Source of the DNA: Acanthornis magna
Taxonomy: Eukaryota; Chordata; Aves; Passeriformes; Acanthizidae
Assembly: GCA_036785705.1 (NCBI GenBank)
Contig: JAWUZG010000056.1
Location: 18,854,501 to 18,918,500, forward strand
Length of the DNA: 64,000 bases
Direction of reading: 5' to 3'
The position numbers and the translations under genes were made by a program. The notes below the pieces were generated by a model. The model ran no database searches. It saw only the letters and a list, made by a program, of their open reading frames with translations, and was not told where the DNA came from. Shown here piece by piece: positions 33,998-44,392 of the stretch. Every line of letters starts with the position of its first letter. Position 1 is the stretch's first letter.

Positions 33998-34190
33998 ATT
34001 CCAGCCCCAGAGCACAGACAGCAGCAGCAGTGCTGATCAACACAGATTTTATCAGTGACCTGCTCACACAGCTCTGCTGCTCTGTAAAAATTACTCCAGA
34101 AAACTGGACAGGGTTGTAAGTATTTAAAATGCTGAGACAGTGTTAATCTAAAACTGTTTTTCTTATAATAAATCTTACTGTTTATAAATT
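33998..34190 (+). terminator. SPG11: SPG11 3'UTR and poly(A) signal
   Basis: After the TGA (33995-33997) the 3'UTR is short. An AATAAA hexamer at 34167-34172 within CTTATAATAAATCTTACTG is the first good poly(A) signal. Cleavage about 15-25 bases further on would give a 3'UTR of about 190 nt. Confidence 0.8.
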
Positions 34191-35500
34191 ATTTGAGTCA
34201 CCAGCAAACACTGACTGGCCCAGGTAGGGGTGAAGCAGAGATCAGCAGCCCTTTAAATTAGCAGCATGGGGAGGGAGCACCCCAGGAACTGTATCCAAAA
34301 GGCTCAAACAGGGGTGCAGAATCTCCAGGACAAGGGGATGGAATAAGCAGAATCACTGAAGGTTTCAGGTACAGAGTAGGATAACGTGTTCTTTGAGTCC
34401 AGTCTGATTTCTAAGGTCTTGTACAGCTCTAAAAAGCACATTCCTAATTCTGCTGTCTTGGAGTAAAAGAAACAATCAAGTGCAAATGTATTTTTACAGT
34501 TATTAAATATAAATTCCTTTCCAGGCCCAAGCCACGGGCACACTCCCAGCACAGCTCAGCTCTGCAACTCTCCCTCTTCAGGTATTTTTCCTCTCAGACC
34601 CCTAAAGAACTGCTCCAAGGCCAGCCTGGTGAAGTCCTCAATAGTGATTTTTATTAAATTAGTTGCTTTATAAAACATTGCAGATGTTGTAATTGTTAAC
34701 ATAACAATTTGCCCAACTGTAGGAACTGCTGCAGTTTGCAAAGCAAGTTTGGTTTTTAATGAAAGAAAACAGCCGAGTTGTGAGAGACCCACCACAACCC
34801 AGGAGAGCCCCAAGGAAGTCGTGTGGTTTGGTTTTGTTTTTTTTTTTTTACACTTAACCCATTAATTAACTGTTAAAGAACACCCAACCCAGACAGCTGC
34901 ATTAGTAGAGATTTAAACGAATGGAACTAAACTTCATCCTCGAGACACAAGTGGGTTTTGCCTTGCTGTGCCCCAGCAGGTGCTGTTCAGGTGTCAGGCC
35001 GTGGAGCAGTGGCTGTCCCAGGGGACACGCTCCCGGGTGCAGTATTCCACACTGAAGTTAGCAGTTCCCTTCCCAAAATACTGAAATCCTCAAGCTCTAA
35101 CTCAAGACAAAGCGACTGGAACTCTACGTGCACACCCTGCCCTTGCTGCAAACTGCTCGTGCTCAGCCCTGGCCCTGGAGCAGGGACAGTTAAGGCCATG
35201 TCATGGAGCTGTGCTGGTTATAATCCTTCACCTTATTCCAATTCCTTCCCAATTTAGTGGCTGTTACTATAAATAGCAACAGTGCCCATTATCAGAATTT
35301 TGGGTTTTTAACTGCAATTTACAGACCTTCTCCGTTCTACCCCCGCCCGGAGCTTCCGCCCGGACCCGGCACCTCCAGCCCCCAGCACACAGATACTGCA
35401 ATTCTGATTGTAGCATTTGGCAGAATTTAAAGGAAGAAAAGTTGTGCTACATGTTTAAGGGATTATGGGCAACAGAAAGACAACAGAAGGGAGATAAATG
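34191..35500 (-). other. EIF3J: Convergent gap; probable EIF3J 3'UTR
   Basis: No coding exon is visible between the SPG11 poly(A) site and the EIF3J stop codon. On the - strand an AATAAA (TTTATT at 34650-34655) would give EIF3J a 3'UTR of about 850-870 nt. A poly(T) run lies at about 34,838-34,850. I see no repeats or RNA genes in it. Confidence 0.5.
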
Positions 35501-38500
35501 TCACATGAAGTCTTCAAAGTCTTGTACGTACTCGCCGTCGTAGCCGCCGTAATCGGCCAGGTCATCTTTCATCGTCGCCTTCAGCCCCCCGCCAGGCACA
35601 ACCCCTTTTTTCTTCTTTTTGGCTTTATTCTGTGGCAGGAGGATGAGGATGGTTATTGGGACAGGCCCAGCGCTGTGTCCTTAGCCCAGCCAGGGTCAGC
35701 GCAGTGGCACTGGGCAGTCCCACTCCTCTGCTTTCCACCCCATGCATTTTCTCTTCCTCGGAAAACTGTGCCAGTCCCAGGTGTCCCCAGCTCCCTGCAC
35801 CACAGGCCTGCCCACCTTCTGCCTTCATCTTAATTCCCCTGGACTCTCAACAAGTAACTAATCAATGCAGGGGAGCCCTGAGCAGGGGCTGTGATCCCTG
35901 AGGAATACCCCCAGACTTACCTTCTCTTGTTTTTGTTTTTCACTGCATAATACTGTCAGAGTGTTTGTGATCTTTTTCAAATCATCCACCTCCACTGCAT
36001 CAGAGAAAAAAAGGAAAAAAAAAGAGATTCCTTATCAATGTTGTTCTTACAAGGCAGTTAAATAACATCAACACTCTCTAAAACAGAAATAAGCATTAGT
36101 GTAACTATGGGCAATTACTTGATTTAAATCAGCAAAACACAGAGGGGGTAATTCTGGTCCTTAAAATCCCAACGAGGATTGGGTCCAGCTGGTCCCTTGG
36201 AAGCCTGAGTGTTGTAGAAGGTAAAACTTGCAAACAGAAGTTACTGAACACAAGAGTCTTACTAAAACATTTGAACAGTACACTATGGAGACAGTAGAAC
36301 ACAGTAAAATGTATCAAAAGGAGCACTGGCTTAACAATAAATTATTATTATCAATAAATGGTGCAAGAGGCTGGGAGTCCCTCCTGTTAGGAGCTCTGGA
36401 ATCCATCAGAGAGATGAAGTTCCCAACTGCCAGCCAGGATGATGGATTTGCCCAGCTCTGCCTGGGATTGAGTTACCCCTCCCTGAAGGACAGCTGGGTA
36501 CAGGACAGGGATCGATCCCAGCAAGCTCTGCAGCCACCAGGGCAGGGGGAAAAGGAGTTTCAATTACTTCTTCTCTGTATAGTTACATGCTGAGTTCCAG
36601 AACAGTTAATCTGCAGTTCCAGAATTACATGAACTCAGTTTTGTAATAGTTTCCCTCCAACTGAGGTACTCAAATTATCTACCTCAGAATTTACTCTTAT
36701 TATTTTAGAAATGGCTTCAAGAAGAACATGCAGGATTTAGATCAGCCTAAAAATCCACACTTCTTAGATGTGCACACTAACCAATGTGCAGAAAGAGCAA
36801 CTCTTCCACGAGGAGAGGATCTTCAGTGGAGTTTGTGGGATTGGAATCAGGTCAGTGCCTCATTTAGTACAAACTACACAGAGCAATCCCCTCTGAACAT
36901 TGACTATCACAGCATGTTTTCCACTTCAGCTCCACCACAGCTCTGGCAGCAGTGCTGGGGCTGTCTGCACTTACAGGAAATACAGACGTCCCGAAGTAAC
37001 GCTTCCAAAAACCCGGCGTAATGTAGCGACTTCTCGTACTGTGTGATTTTCTCCTTGAGGAGTTTCCCAAATTCCGTGAAGTCATCTTTTGAAGAGGGGT
37101 TCATGGCATCTATTCCACAAGTGTTATTTATACCTGCAGGGACAGACAGGGCTGTCAGAGAACACAAGCTGTGAGCCCTAGGAGGGGACCTGGCTCCCAC
37201 CTCCCTGAGCTCTGCTCTCCCACAGCAGGGCCCATCCCTGGCCGGGCAGGAAGGATGTTTGCTGCAAAACTCACTGATTTCATAGAATCCCTGAATGGTT
37301 TGGGTTGGAAAGGACCTTAAAGACCATCCAGTGCCACTTCCTGCCGTGGGCAGGGACACCTTCCACTATCCCAGGCTGCTCCAAGCCCTGTCCAATCTGG
37401 CTTTGGACACTGCCAGGGATCCAGGGGCAAGCACAGCTGCTCTGGGCACCTGTGCCAGGCCTCACCACCCTCACAAGAAGGAGCTCCTTCCCAATATCCC
37501 ACCTACCCCTGTCCTTTGTCAGTGGGAAGCCATTCCCCTTGCTCTGTCACTCCATGCCCTTGTCCAAAATCTCTCTCCAACAATTTCCAAAGCTGAGTCA
37601 AACTTAGTAATTTGACCCAGTTTTTCCTGTTCTCTGGACAACCTGCACCTTTTCCCTCAAATGAATGATTCCTGCCTGCAGCTCTGCAGTGCAGAACTCA
37701 GCTAGTTCTTCGCAGCTGTATCCAGCGCACCCCCAAGCACTGCACTCTGTGACAACTCACTGAGCACAGCCTCCCCTGAGCAATGAGCTGAATCATTCAC
37801 CATCATCAAGGAAACGCTTCCATGTGTGAGGAACGCTGCTGTGCATCAGCATCTTTGCTATTTCTTTGTTCTCAGTGCCACCAGCTCCGTGTGCTGAGAG
37901 CCAAACCCTGCTCAAGCCTTGCAGGGTCCCACAGGTCCCAGGGGTTTATTTCCTGCTGCTTTAACTCACCAAAGGTTTCCTTTGCCAACTCCAGGTCTGA
38001 CTCCTCTTGTAACTTCTTTAGCCGTAGTTTGTCTGCCAACTGTTCTTCTGGTGTGAGCTCCTTCTGTTCCTCGGGTGCCTCTAACTGGAGGGAAAACACA
38101 GGGAGAAGGTGGCACATGAAAGACATGCTGCTTTCTCCAGGGCCACTGAATCACCCGCGTCTGCCTCGAGTCTGTCAGGGCACAGAAAACCTGGAACCCA
38201 TTCCCTGGAGTGTCAGTAAATTGTTCATTTCACAAGGAATGGGAAGAAAGACCAAACTCCCACTCCTGCCTGTTCCAACACGTGCTGCACTCAAGGGAAC
38301 TGGGGTAACACTGTTCCAGTCACTCGTTAAATTACATGGGAATTATAGCTCCCAGCCCCAGATGGGACCATGTACAAGACCTAAGTTTGGTTTATCAGAT
38401 GAATCAAGACCTTTTCAGGTCTTGCTCAACCTCCAAAACAATCCAACCCGCCTTCTGAATTTTATGTGACCCAGAAGAAATCAGGAGTTACCCTTTTTTT

Positions 38501-41500
38501 AAGCTCCTCTTGCTTTTTCTTCTGTAGCTTTTCTTTTTCTTTGATCTTTTCTGCTATTTTCTTTTTTTCTGAAACTTTTGGTTCTGTAAAAGGTGGAACA
38601 ACAAACACAGCTCTCAGAGATCTGATGATTTGTTTCCCCACCCACAATCATAGAAACACTGGAAGCCACCGAGCTCAGCTACTGGGACTGAACAGAGAGT
38701 CAAAGACACTTGTGTTAAAGCCAACCCCAGCCCCAGCCCCGCTCAGGTTTGGATCCTCACACACCCCCAGACTACACCAGTGTCTGTTCTGATGCTGACA
38801 CAGAGCCAGGGGTTACCTTAAAGTCTCACCTTGTTTTACCTCTGTCTCCTTTACCTCCTCCTCTTCCTCTTCATCATCCCAGTTATCCTGCAAAACAGTT
38901 AAGATTCTTTTACAGATACCTGTAACCTCTGCCAATGCCCACAAACCCACCGATCTCATGTCGGAGTGAGGGAGCCATGGGAGCTGTACCTCAAGGGTTT
39001 TTGGGGCTGTCCACGCTGCCTGGGGCCAGTTCTTACCATGAAAAAGGCAGGTTTTGGTCAAACAATCAGTTTGTGTCAATAGTTAGAGCGGCCAGGTCAC
39101 GAACAGTCAAACAACCCCCACACAAACAGGACTTTATTCTCCTTTCTGGTGTTAGGAGACACTGAATGTCACCGAGGGGTGGACACAACACAGCCTTGCT
39201 GGAAGCCCCCAGCCCAGCTGAAACCACGTTACAGCAGCACAGGCTCTCCTTTCCACAGCACACCAGGAACCTGCTCCTTCCCAGGGACCCTCTCCTCTGC
39301 TGGGAAAAGCATTCCCGTGGCTGCAGAGGAACTGCAGAGCACAGGGGAAAGCCACCCTGATTTGCTGCCCACACAACACCCAGCACGAGGCCGTGTTGGA
39401 GCAGGGGAGGATGCAGGGAGCCCTGACTTAGGCAGGAATTCCAACTTCCAACGCCACCAGACCACGGTTTTGACCAGGTTTCCATGGAATCATTAAGGTT
39501 GTAAAGACCTTTAAGATCATCAAGCCACCCCTCTATTCACCACTAACCCATGTCCCCATGAGCCACATCCACGCATTTTTCCACCACTTCCAGGAGTGGG
39601 GACTCCACCACCACCCTGGGCAGCCTGTGCCAAGCTGGACAAGCCTTTCCATGAAGAAATAGTTCCTAATTTCAAAACAGCAATCCAGTTTTAGCTGCCT
39701 GTTTGGACTCAGCTTGGAAGCCCCAGGGGTTCACTGGACAAGCCCCAGTTCACATTAAAATCACCTGTGAGGACATGGTCACAGGTAAAATCAAACCCTT
39801 CAGTGCTGGAGTTTGGTATTCCCACCTCACAACAGTGGTGCACAGGGCCCCACCGGCCAGGCAGGGATTTTCTGGGAGGCTACACCAGAGGCACAAAGCC
39901 CCACGTTCCAGTGGGATGTGCTGATCCAAGCAAGGAGACACCCGAGTCCATCTACCAGCTCACCCTGCTTAATTGGCACTTGCAAGGGACTCGGCTTCCC
40001 TTCCACATTCCACGGAGCTGACTTGAATTTGGAGCAGCATTATTTTAGCTCACATCTAATTAGGTTTGTTACACCCACTGCTTAAATAGCTCCCCTCAGC
40101 ACTGAGGAGCTGCCACAGCCCCAGCCCAGCTAGGCCAGGAGTCAGGTGCAAACTCCAGAGCAAGGGCAGCCTCGCCACAAGGGCTTCATCCATGGCATTG
40201 GGAGATCTGGGAGACTTCGCACAGGGCACGTGGGCAGGGGCTCCATGCCATGAGCTGTGCTCCCACCCCGTCCTACCAGCCAGGCCTGGTTTGTAAGCTC
40301 TGGGAATTCCAAGTCCTGCCAGCCCTGCTGGGTTTATAAACTCCAGGGAGCTCTCCTGGAGGAAGAGCCAACAGCCTTAACGCTGTGTCTGTGCAATGAT
40401 AAAGTCATTCCAAGAGAACATCTTTATACCACAGTATTTCAACACTGCTTCTGCCTCCTAAACTACACCAGGGCTCCTGAAACAGCTTTGCTGGGAGCTG
40501 ACAGGGACTGGGCACTGGCTCCCAGCTACACCGAGCACTGGGATGGGAGCAGGCACTGCCCCGCTCTGCCTCTGCCAGCACTGAGTCAATAGACGAAAAT
40601 TCCTTGGCAGGAGGCCCGACTTCTGGGAAACGTGTGCTGGGGAACACTGAGAGGAGTTTTGTTACCAAAGGTGCTAATTTTAAACCTGGGAAGTTGATGT
40701 TTCCTAAATTAACAGTTACTGCAAGTTCATTACTAAAAAACCTTCCAAAATACAGATCTGCAGATACAAAGCAAATTCCAAAATGTGAAATGCCTAAAGA
40801 AAGCCATGGTCAGAAAACGCTCTGTGCTGCTACTTTAGACCACGTCATTTCCCTCACGTGGGGATTTCCCCACGGTGGGCCCTCGCACTGAGGGATCCAG
40901 AGCCTGCCCCAGGCCTTTGAGAATTCAGCAAGAAGAGCAAATCAAAGGAAAACAAACCAAAATAAACCACCTTTCTTTGCTGGATCCTCTCCAGGTGCAG
41001 CTCCAGCACTAAATCCATAATCCCCTGGAAATAGTTAAGAAGCTGCATCCTTACTATGTATAAGATGTAAAATGTCTTCCCACTGCCAGAGGGCAGGGCT
41101 AGATGGGATATTGGGAAGGAACTGCTGGCTGTGAGGGTACTGAGGCCCTGGCACAGGTGCCCAGAGCAGCTGTGGCTGCCCCTGGATCCCCGGAAGTGTC
41201 CAAGGCCAGGCTGGACAGGGCTTGGAGCAGCCTGGGACAGTGGGAGGTGTCCCTGCCCAGGGCAGGGGATGGAATGAGACGAATTTATGGTCCCTTCCAA
41301 CCCAAACCATTCCAGGATTCCATGATTCCATATGGGGAATATCTGTTCCTTTATTAAGGAATTATTATTAATTTTTATTATTAATTATTATCATTAAATA
41401 TTATAATAATATTATAGAAAATATATACTATATGTAATATATTAATATAGTATTAATATTATTATAAATATTGTTAATAATTGTTATTAAATATGAATAT

Positions 41501-43328
41501 TATTATTGAACAGCCAGAAAATGCTCAGGTGTCTCCAGGAAAACCACTCCAGTCCAGTTGTCCTGGACACATTCTATCCAGCAGGAAGGTTTCTCACTTT
41601 CTAAGGACGGAGGAAAAGCAAAGGTCACAGACAGCCTGAGCTCCAGGTGTCTGTGCTCACCTGCGTCAGTCGCACACTGTGTCAATCACAGAGGTGTCAG
41701 TCACACACCTGTGCCAATCCCACCCTGGGCACTTCCACGCTGGCCACACTCATTCCCAGGCCCTGGAGCTGTTGTTCATATATCTGTCCTTGTCCTGCTG
41801 TTCAAATGTGACACCTGGGCCACTCTGGGCTGTGGCTGTTGCTGAATTTAAGAAGGAAAATTGCCAGCTTGTAACTCACAGAAATATGGTAACTTTTGAG
41901 GGTTTTTAAGAGAACTACTTTTTCCATACTGATTATAAGAACTCCACCTGAGCCCCAAGAAAAACTGCTGGTGTTTTTCAGAGATTCTGGCAACAGTGTC
42001 CTCAAAATCATGGCAAGTGCTCTCCCAGTGTTACAATGTCCCAGGGCTGGATTGGAAACAAAAAGGTCGTTTTTAGTTCACTTCTTCTACTCACAGAATC
42101 CTGGAATGGTTGGGGTTTTGAAGGGACCTCACAGACCACCCAGTTTCCCCCAGCCATGGGCAGAGACCTGTTCCACTAGACCAGGTTGCTCCAAGCCCTG
42201 TCCAACCTGGCCTTGAAATCCATCTGGCATGTTCCTTGTACATTCCCTGGCATCCCTCTGCATTATCCATACGAACACGGAGCAAACAGAGGTTTCTGTG
42301 GCACCACCACCCTGCCAAGGGCAGCTGGAGCAGAGCAGGAGCAAACAGCCTTTAAGGCAGGTCTGCTTCAGAAGCACCAGAAATGATCATCCACATGTTT
42401 TAATCCCACTTCCATGCGGACACCACGCTGAAACACGGCAAGATCCTGCCTCATGGTGTGTGAAGAAGCAGGCAGATCAGGTGGAAAAGACACGCTGGTA
42501 GAGCACAGAAGTTTCTGGTCAGCAGCAGAAGCACCAACACAGCACTGCCCTCATTAAAACCCGACCTGACGCCTCACCAAGCGCACCCCACTCACAGCCA
42601 CGGGCCCAAAAGGCTACAAAAAGCGAGGGGAAAGCGCCCTAAAGACTGTGAAGCAGCTGGGAAGCAGCAGGTTGATCCCCCAGAGAGCAGGAGGTGCCAC
42701 TTCAAGAGCGTCTGCCTGACCCTTCCTCCCCTGCAAGTCCCAAGGCAGAGACAGCGGCTCCGGGCACAGACCGGCTCGGGTTCTCTTGGCATTTGGACTT
42801 GTCACCGTGACCGACCCCGGAGTCGCTGCCTCGCGGGCGGAGCCGCCGGGACCCACCAGGGCCAGCACCCCCGCCGCCCCCGGGGCTCCGGCCCGGCCCC
42901 GCCGCCTCCCGAGGCCCGAGCCCGGCCCGAAGCCGCAGAAATCCGCCCGGCCCGGCGGGGCCCCTCGCCCCCGCCCCAGCGCCGGCCCCGTCTGGGCCCG
43001 CGGCCCCGCGCTCGGGCACCATATGGCAACGGCCCGCCGCCCCCGCCGCACCCACACCGGGCCCCGGAGCCGCCGCGCCGCGAGGCCCCGGCGGGGCCCG
43101 CCCGGCCGCACCTTCACGTCGTCCTCCTCATCCTCGCCGGCCCAGCGGTCCCCGGCCACCCCCGGCACCAGCCGCTTCGCCACCGGCTCCACCACCTCGA
43201 AGCTGTCGGCGTCTGTGGGGAGAGGAGCGCGGGTGAGGGGCGAGGAGCGGCGCGGGGGGGCCCCCGTTCGCCCCGGGCCCCGCGGCCCCGCCGCACCCAC
43301 CCCACGAGTCCGCCGCCTCCGCCGCCAT
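35501..43328 (-). CDS. EIF3J: Eukaryotic translation initiation factor 3 subunit J, 8 coding exons
   Basis: eIF3j is the loosely bound eIF3 subunit that contacts the 40S decoding centre, stabilises eIF3 on the ribosome and helps mRNA recruitment and subunit recycling. Exons in transcript order: 43301-43328, 43112-43212, 38830-38887, 38492-38583, 37970-38084, 36975-37133, 35921-35994, 35501-35629. Total 756 nt, 251 residues (human 258), all phases consistent. The protein starts MAAEAADSWDAD. It continues through an acidic stretch with DNWDD, the lysine-rich helix SEKKKIAEKIKEKEK, the conserved LTPEEQLADKLRLKKLQEE and IDAMNPSSKDDFTEFGKLLK. It ends with a KKKKKG basic run and the acidic DFEDFM terminus. 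All introns are GT-AG. Intron 2 (4.2 kb) is the long one and carries most of the CR1 copies. The shorter alanine run at the N terminus is the main difference from mammals. Confidence 0.97.
37278..37600 (-). mobile_element. CR1 LINE 3' end, antisense, EIF3J intron 5
   Basis: The best preserved CR1 tail here. It begins TTTCATAGAATCCCTGAATG and continues through GGTTTGGGTTGGAAAGGACC, GCTGCTCCAAGCCCTGTCCA, ATCCAGGGGCAAGCACAGCT and AGCTCCTTCCCAATATCCCA to the GGGAAGCCATTCCCCTTGCT block. Confidence 0.93.
39483..39690 (-). mobile_element. CR1 LINE fragment of a different subfamily, EIF3J intron 2
   Basis: Antisense tail with GGAATCATTAAGGTTGTAAA, AAGATCATCAAGCCACCCCT, TTCACCACTAACCCATGTCC, CACATCCACGCATTTTTCCA and GGGGACTCCACCACCACCCT. 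This block set differs from the other CR1 tails in the window. Confidence 0.85.
41068..41335 (+). mobile_element. CR1 LINE 3' end, sense, EIF3J intron 2
   Basis: Contains CTTCCCACTGCCAGAGGGCA, AGATGGGATATTGGGAAGGA, GTGCCCAGAGCAGCTGTGGC and GGTCCCTTCCAACCCAAACC. It ends in CCAGGATTCCATGATTCCAT, the degenerate terminal octamers. Antisense to EIF3J. Confidence 0.93.
41345..41510. repeat. AT-rich microsatellite-like tract, EIF3J intron 2
   Basis: ATTATTAATTTTTATTATTA-type sequence running straight on from the 3' end of the CR1 element at 41,335. It may have grown from that element's tail. Confidence 0.8.
42094..42222 (-). mobile_element. CR1 LINE 3' fragment, antisense, EIF3J intron 2
   Basis: Contains TCACAGAATCCTGGAATGGT, GGCAGAGACCTGTTCCACTA, GACCAGGTTGCTCCAAGCCC and TGTCCAACCTGGCCTTGAA, then breaks off. 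Confidence 0.87.
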
Positions 43329-43720
43329 CTTGCCCCGACCGCGGCCGCCGGGCAGCGCCGCGCGGGGCACGCCGGGACGGCGGCGGACTGCCCCCGCCCC
43401 GCCCCCGGCCACGCCCCCGGCGGGGCGGGGCCCGAGCGCCGCGGCGGGAACGGGACGGGAGCGGGACGGGAGCGGATCGGATCGGGATCGGAACGGGATG
43501 GGAACGGGACCCAGATCGGCACGGGAACCGGGAATCGCAGTCTCGGGTCTCTCCCGGGGGCAGCGCCCCGCCCCGCCCCGCCCGGCGCTATCGCGGGGCC
43601 GCAGCCGCGGGAGCCGCCCCGGCCCCGGCACTGCCCGGCCCCGGCACTGCCCGGCCCCGGCACGCACAGCCCGGGAGGGGCCCGGGGGCCCGGCCCAGCT
43701 CAGCACACGCGGCCGGTCGC
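42790..43720 (-). promoter_or_regulatory. EIF3J: CpG island and promoter region of EIF3J
   Basis: About 900 bases of very high GC and CpG density covering exons 1-2 and the DNA upstream of the start codon. GC boxes (CCCCGCCCC, GGGGCGGGGC) cluster at about 43,390-43,435. There is no TATA box at a convincing distance, as expected of a housekeeping CpG-island promoter. Further upstream (43,445-43,520) GGGAACGGGACGGGAGCGGG-like runs continue the G-rich character. Confidence 0.85.
43321..43331 (-). promoter_or_regulatory. YY1-type site overlapping the EIF3J start codon
   Basis: On the - strand the start codon sits in CAAGATGGCGGCG, matching the YY1 consensus AAGATGGCGGC. Such sites lie just downstream of the transcription start in many housekeeping genes, so the 5'UTR may be very short. 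The assignment is from the motif alone. Confidence 0.6.
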
Positions 43721-43739
43721 TCCCGTCCCCCGCCGGGCA

Positions 43740-44390
43740 CAGGCTGTGTGTCCCTGGCTCCATCCCGGCCGGGCACAGGCTGTATCCCGGGCTGTATCCC
43801 GGGCTGTATCCCGGGCTGTATCCCGGCCGGGCACAGGCTGTATCCCGGGCTGTATCCCGGGCTCCATCCCGGCCGGGCACAGGCTGTATCCCGGGCTGTA
43901 TCCCGGGCTGTATCCCGGGCTGTGTCCCGGGCTGTGTCCCGGGCTGTATCCCGGGCTGTGTCCCGGCTGGGCACAGGCTGTATCCCGGGCTGTATCCCGG
44001 GCTGTATCCCGGGCTGTATCCCGGGCTGTATCCCGGGCTCCATCCCGGCCGGGCACAGGCTGTATCCCGGGCTGTATCCCGGGCTGTATCCCGGGCTGTG
44101 TCCCGGGCTGTGTCCCGGGCTGTATCCCGGGCTGTGTCCCGGCTGGGCACAGGCTGTATCCCGGCCGGGCACAGGCTGTGTGTCCCGGGCTGTATCCCGG
44201 GCTGTGTCCCGGCTGGGCACAGGCTGTATCCCGGCCGGGCACAGGCTGTATCCCGGGCTGTATCCCGGGCTGTATCCCGGGCTGTATCCCGGCAGGGCAC
44301 AGGCTGTGTGTCCCTGGCTGTATCCTGGCCGGGCACAGGCTGTATCCCGGGCTGTGTCCCTGGCTCCATCCCCGCCGGGCACAGGCGCTG
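43740..44390. repeat. 12-bp CCCGGGCTGTAT minisatellite upstream of EIF3J
   Basis: About 45-50 units, mostly CCCGGGCTGTAT or CCCGGGCTGTGT. A longer variant, CCCGGCCGGGCACAGGCTGTAT, is interspersed at fairly regular points. It directly adjoins the upstream edge of the CpG island. Frames stay open on both strands, which explains the long proline/glycine-rich ORFs; they are not genes. Confidence 0.96.
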
Positions 44391-44392
44391 CC

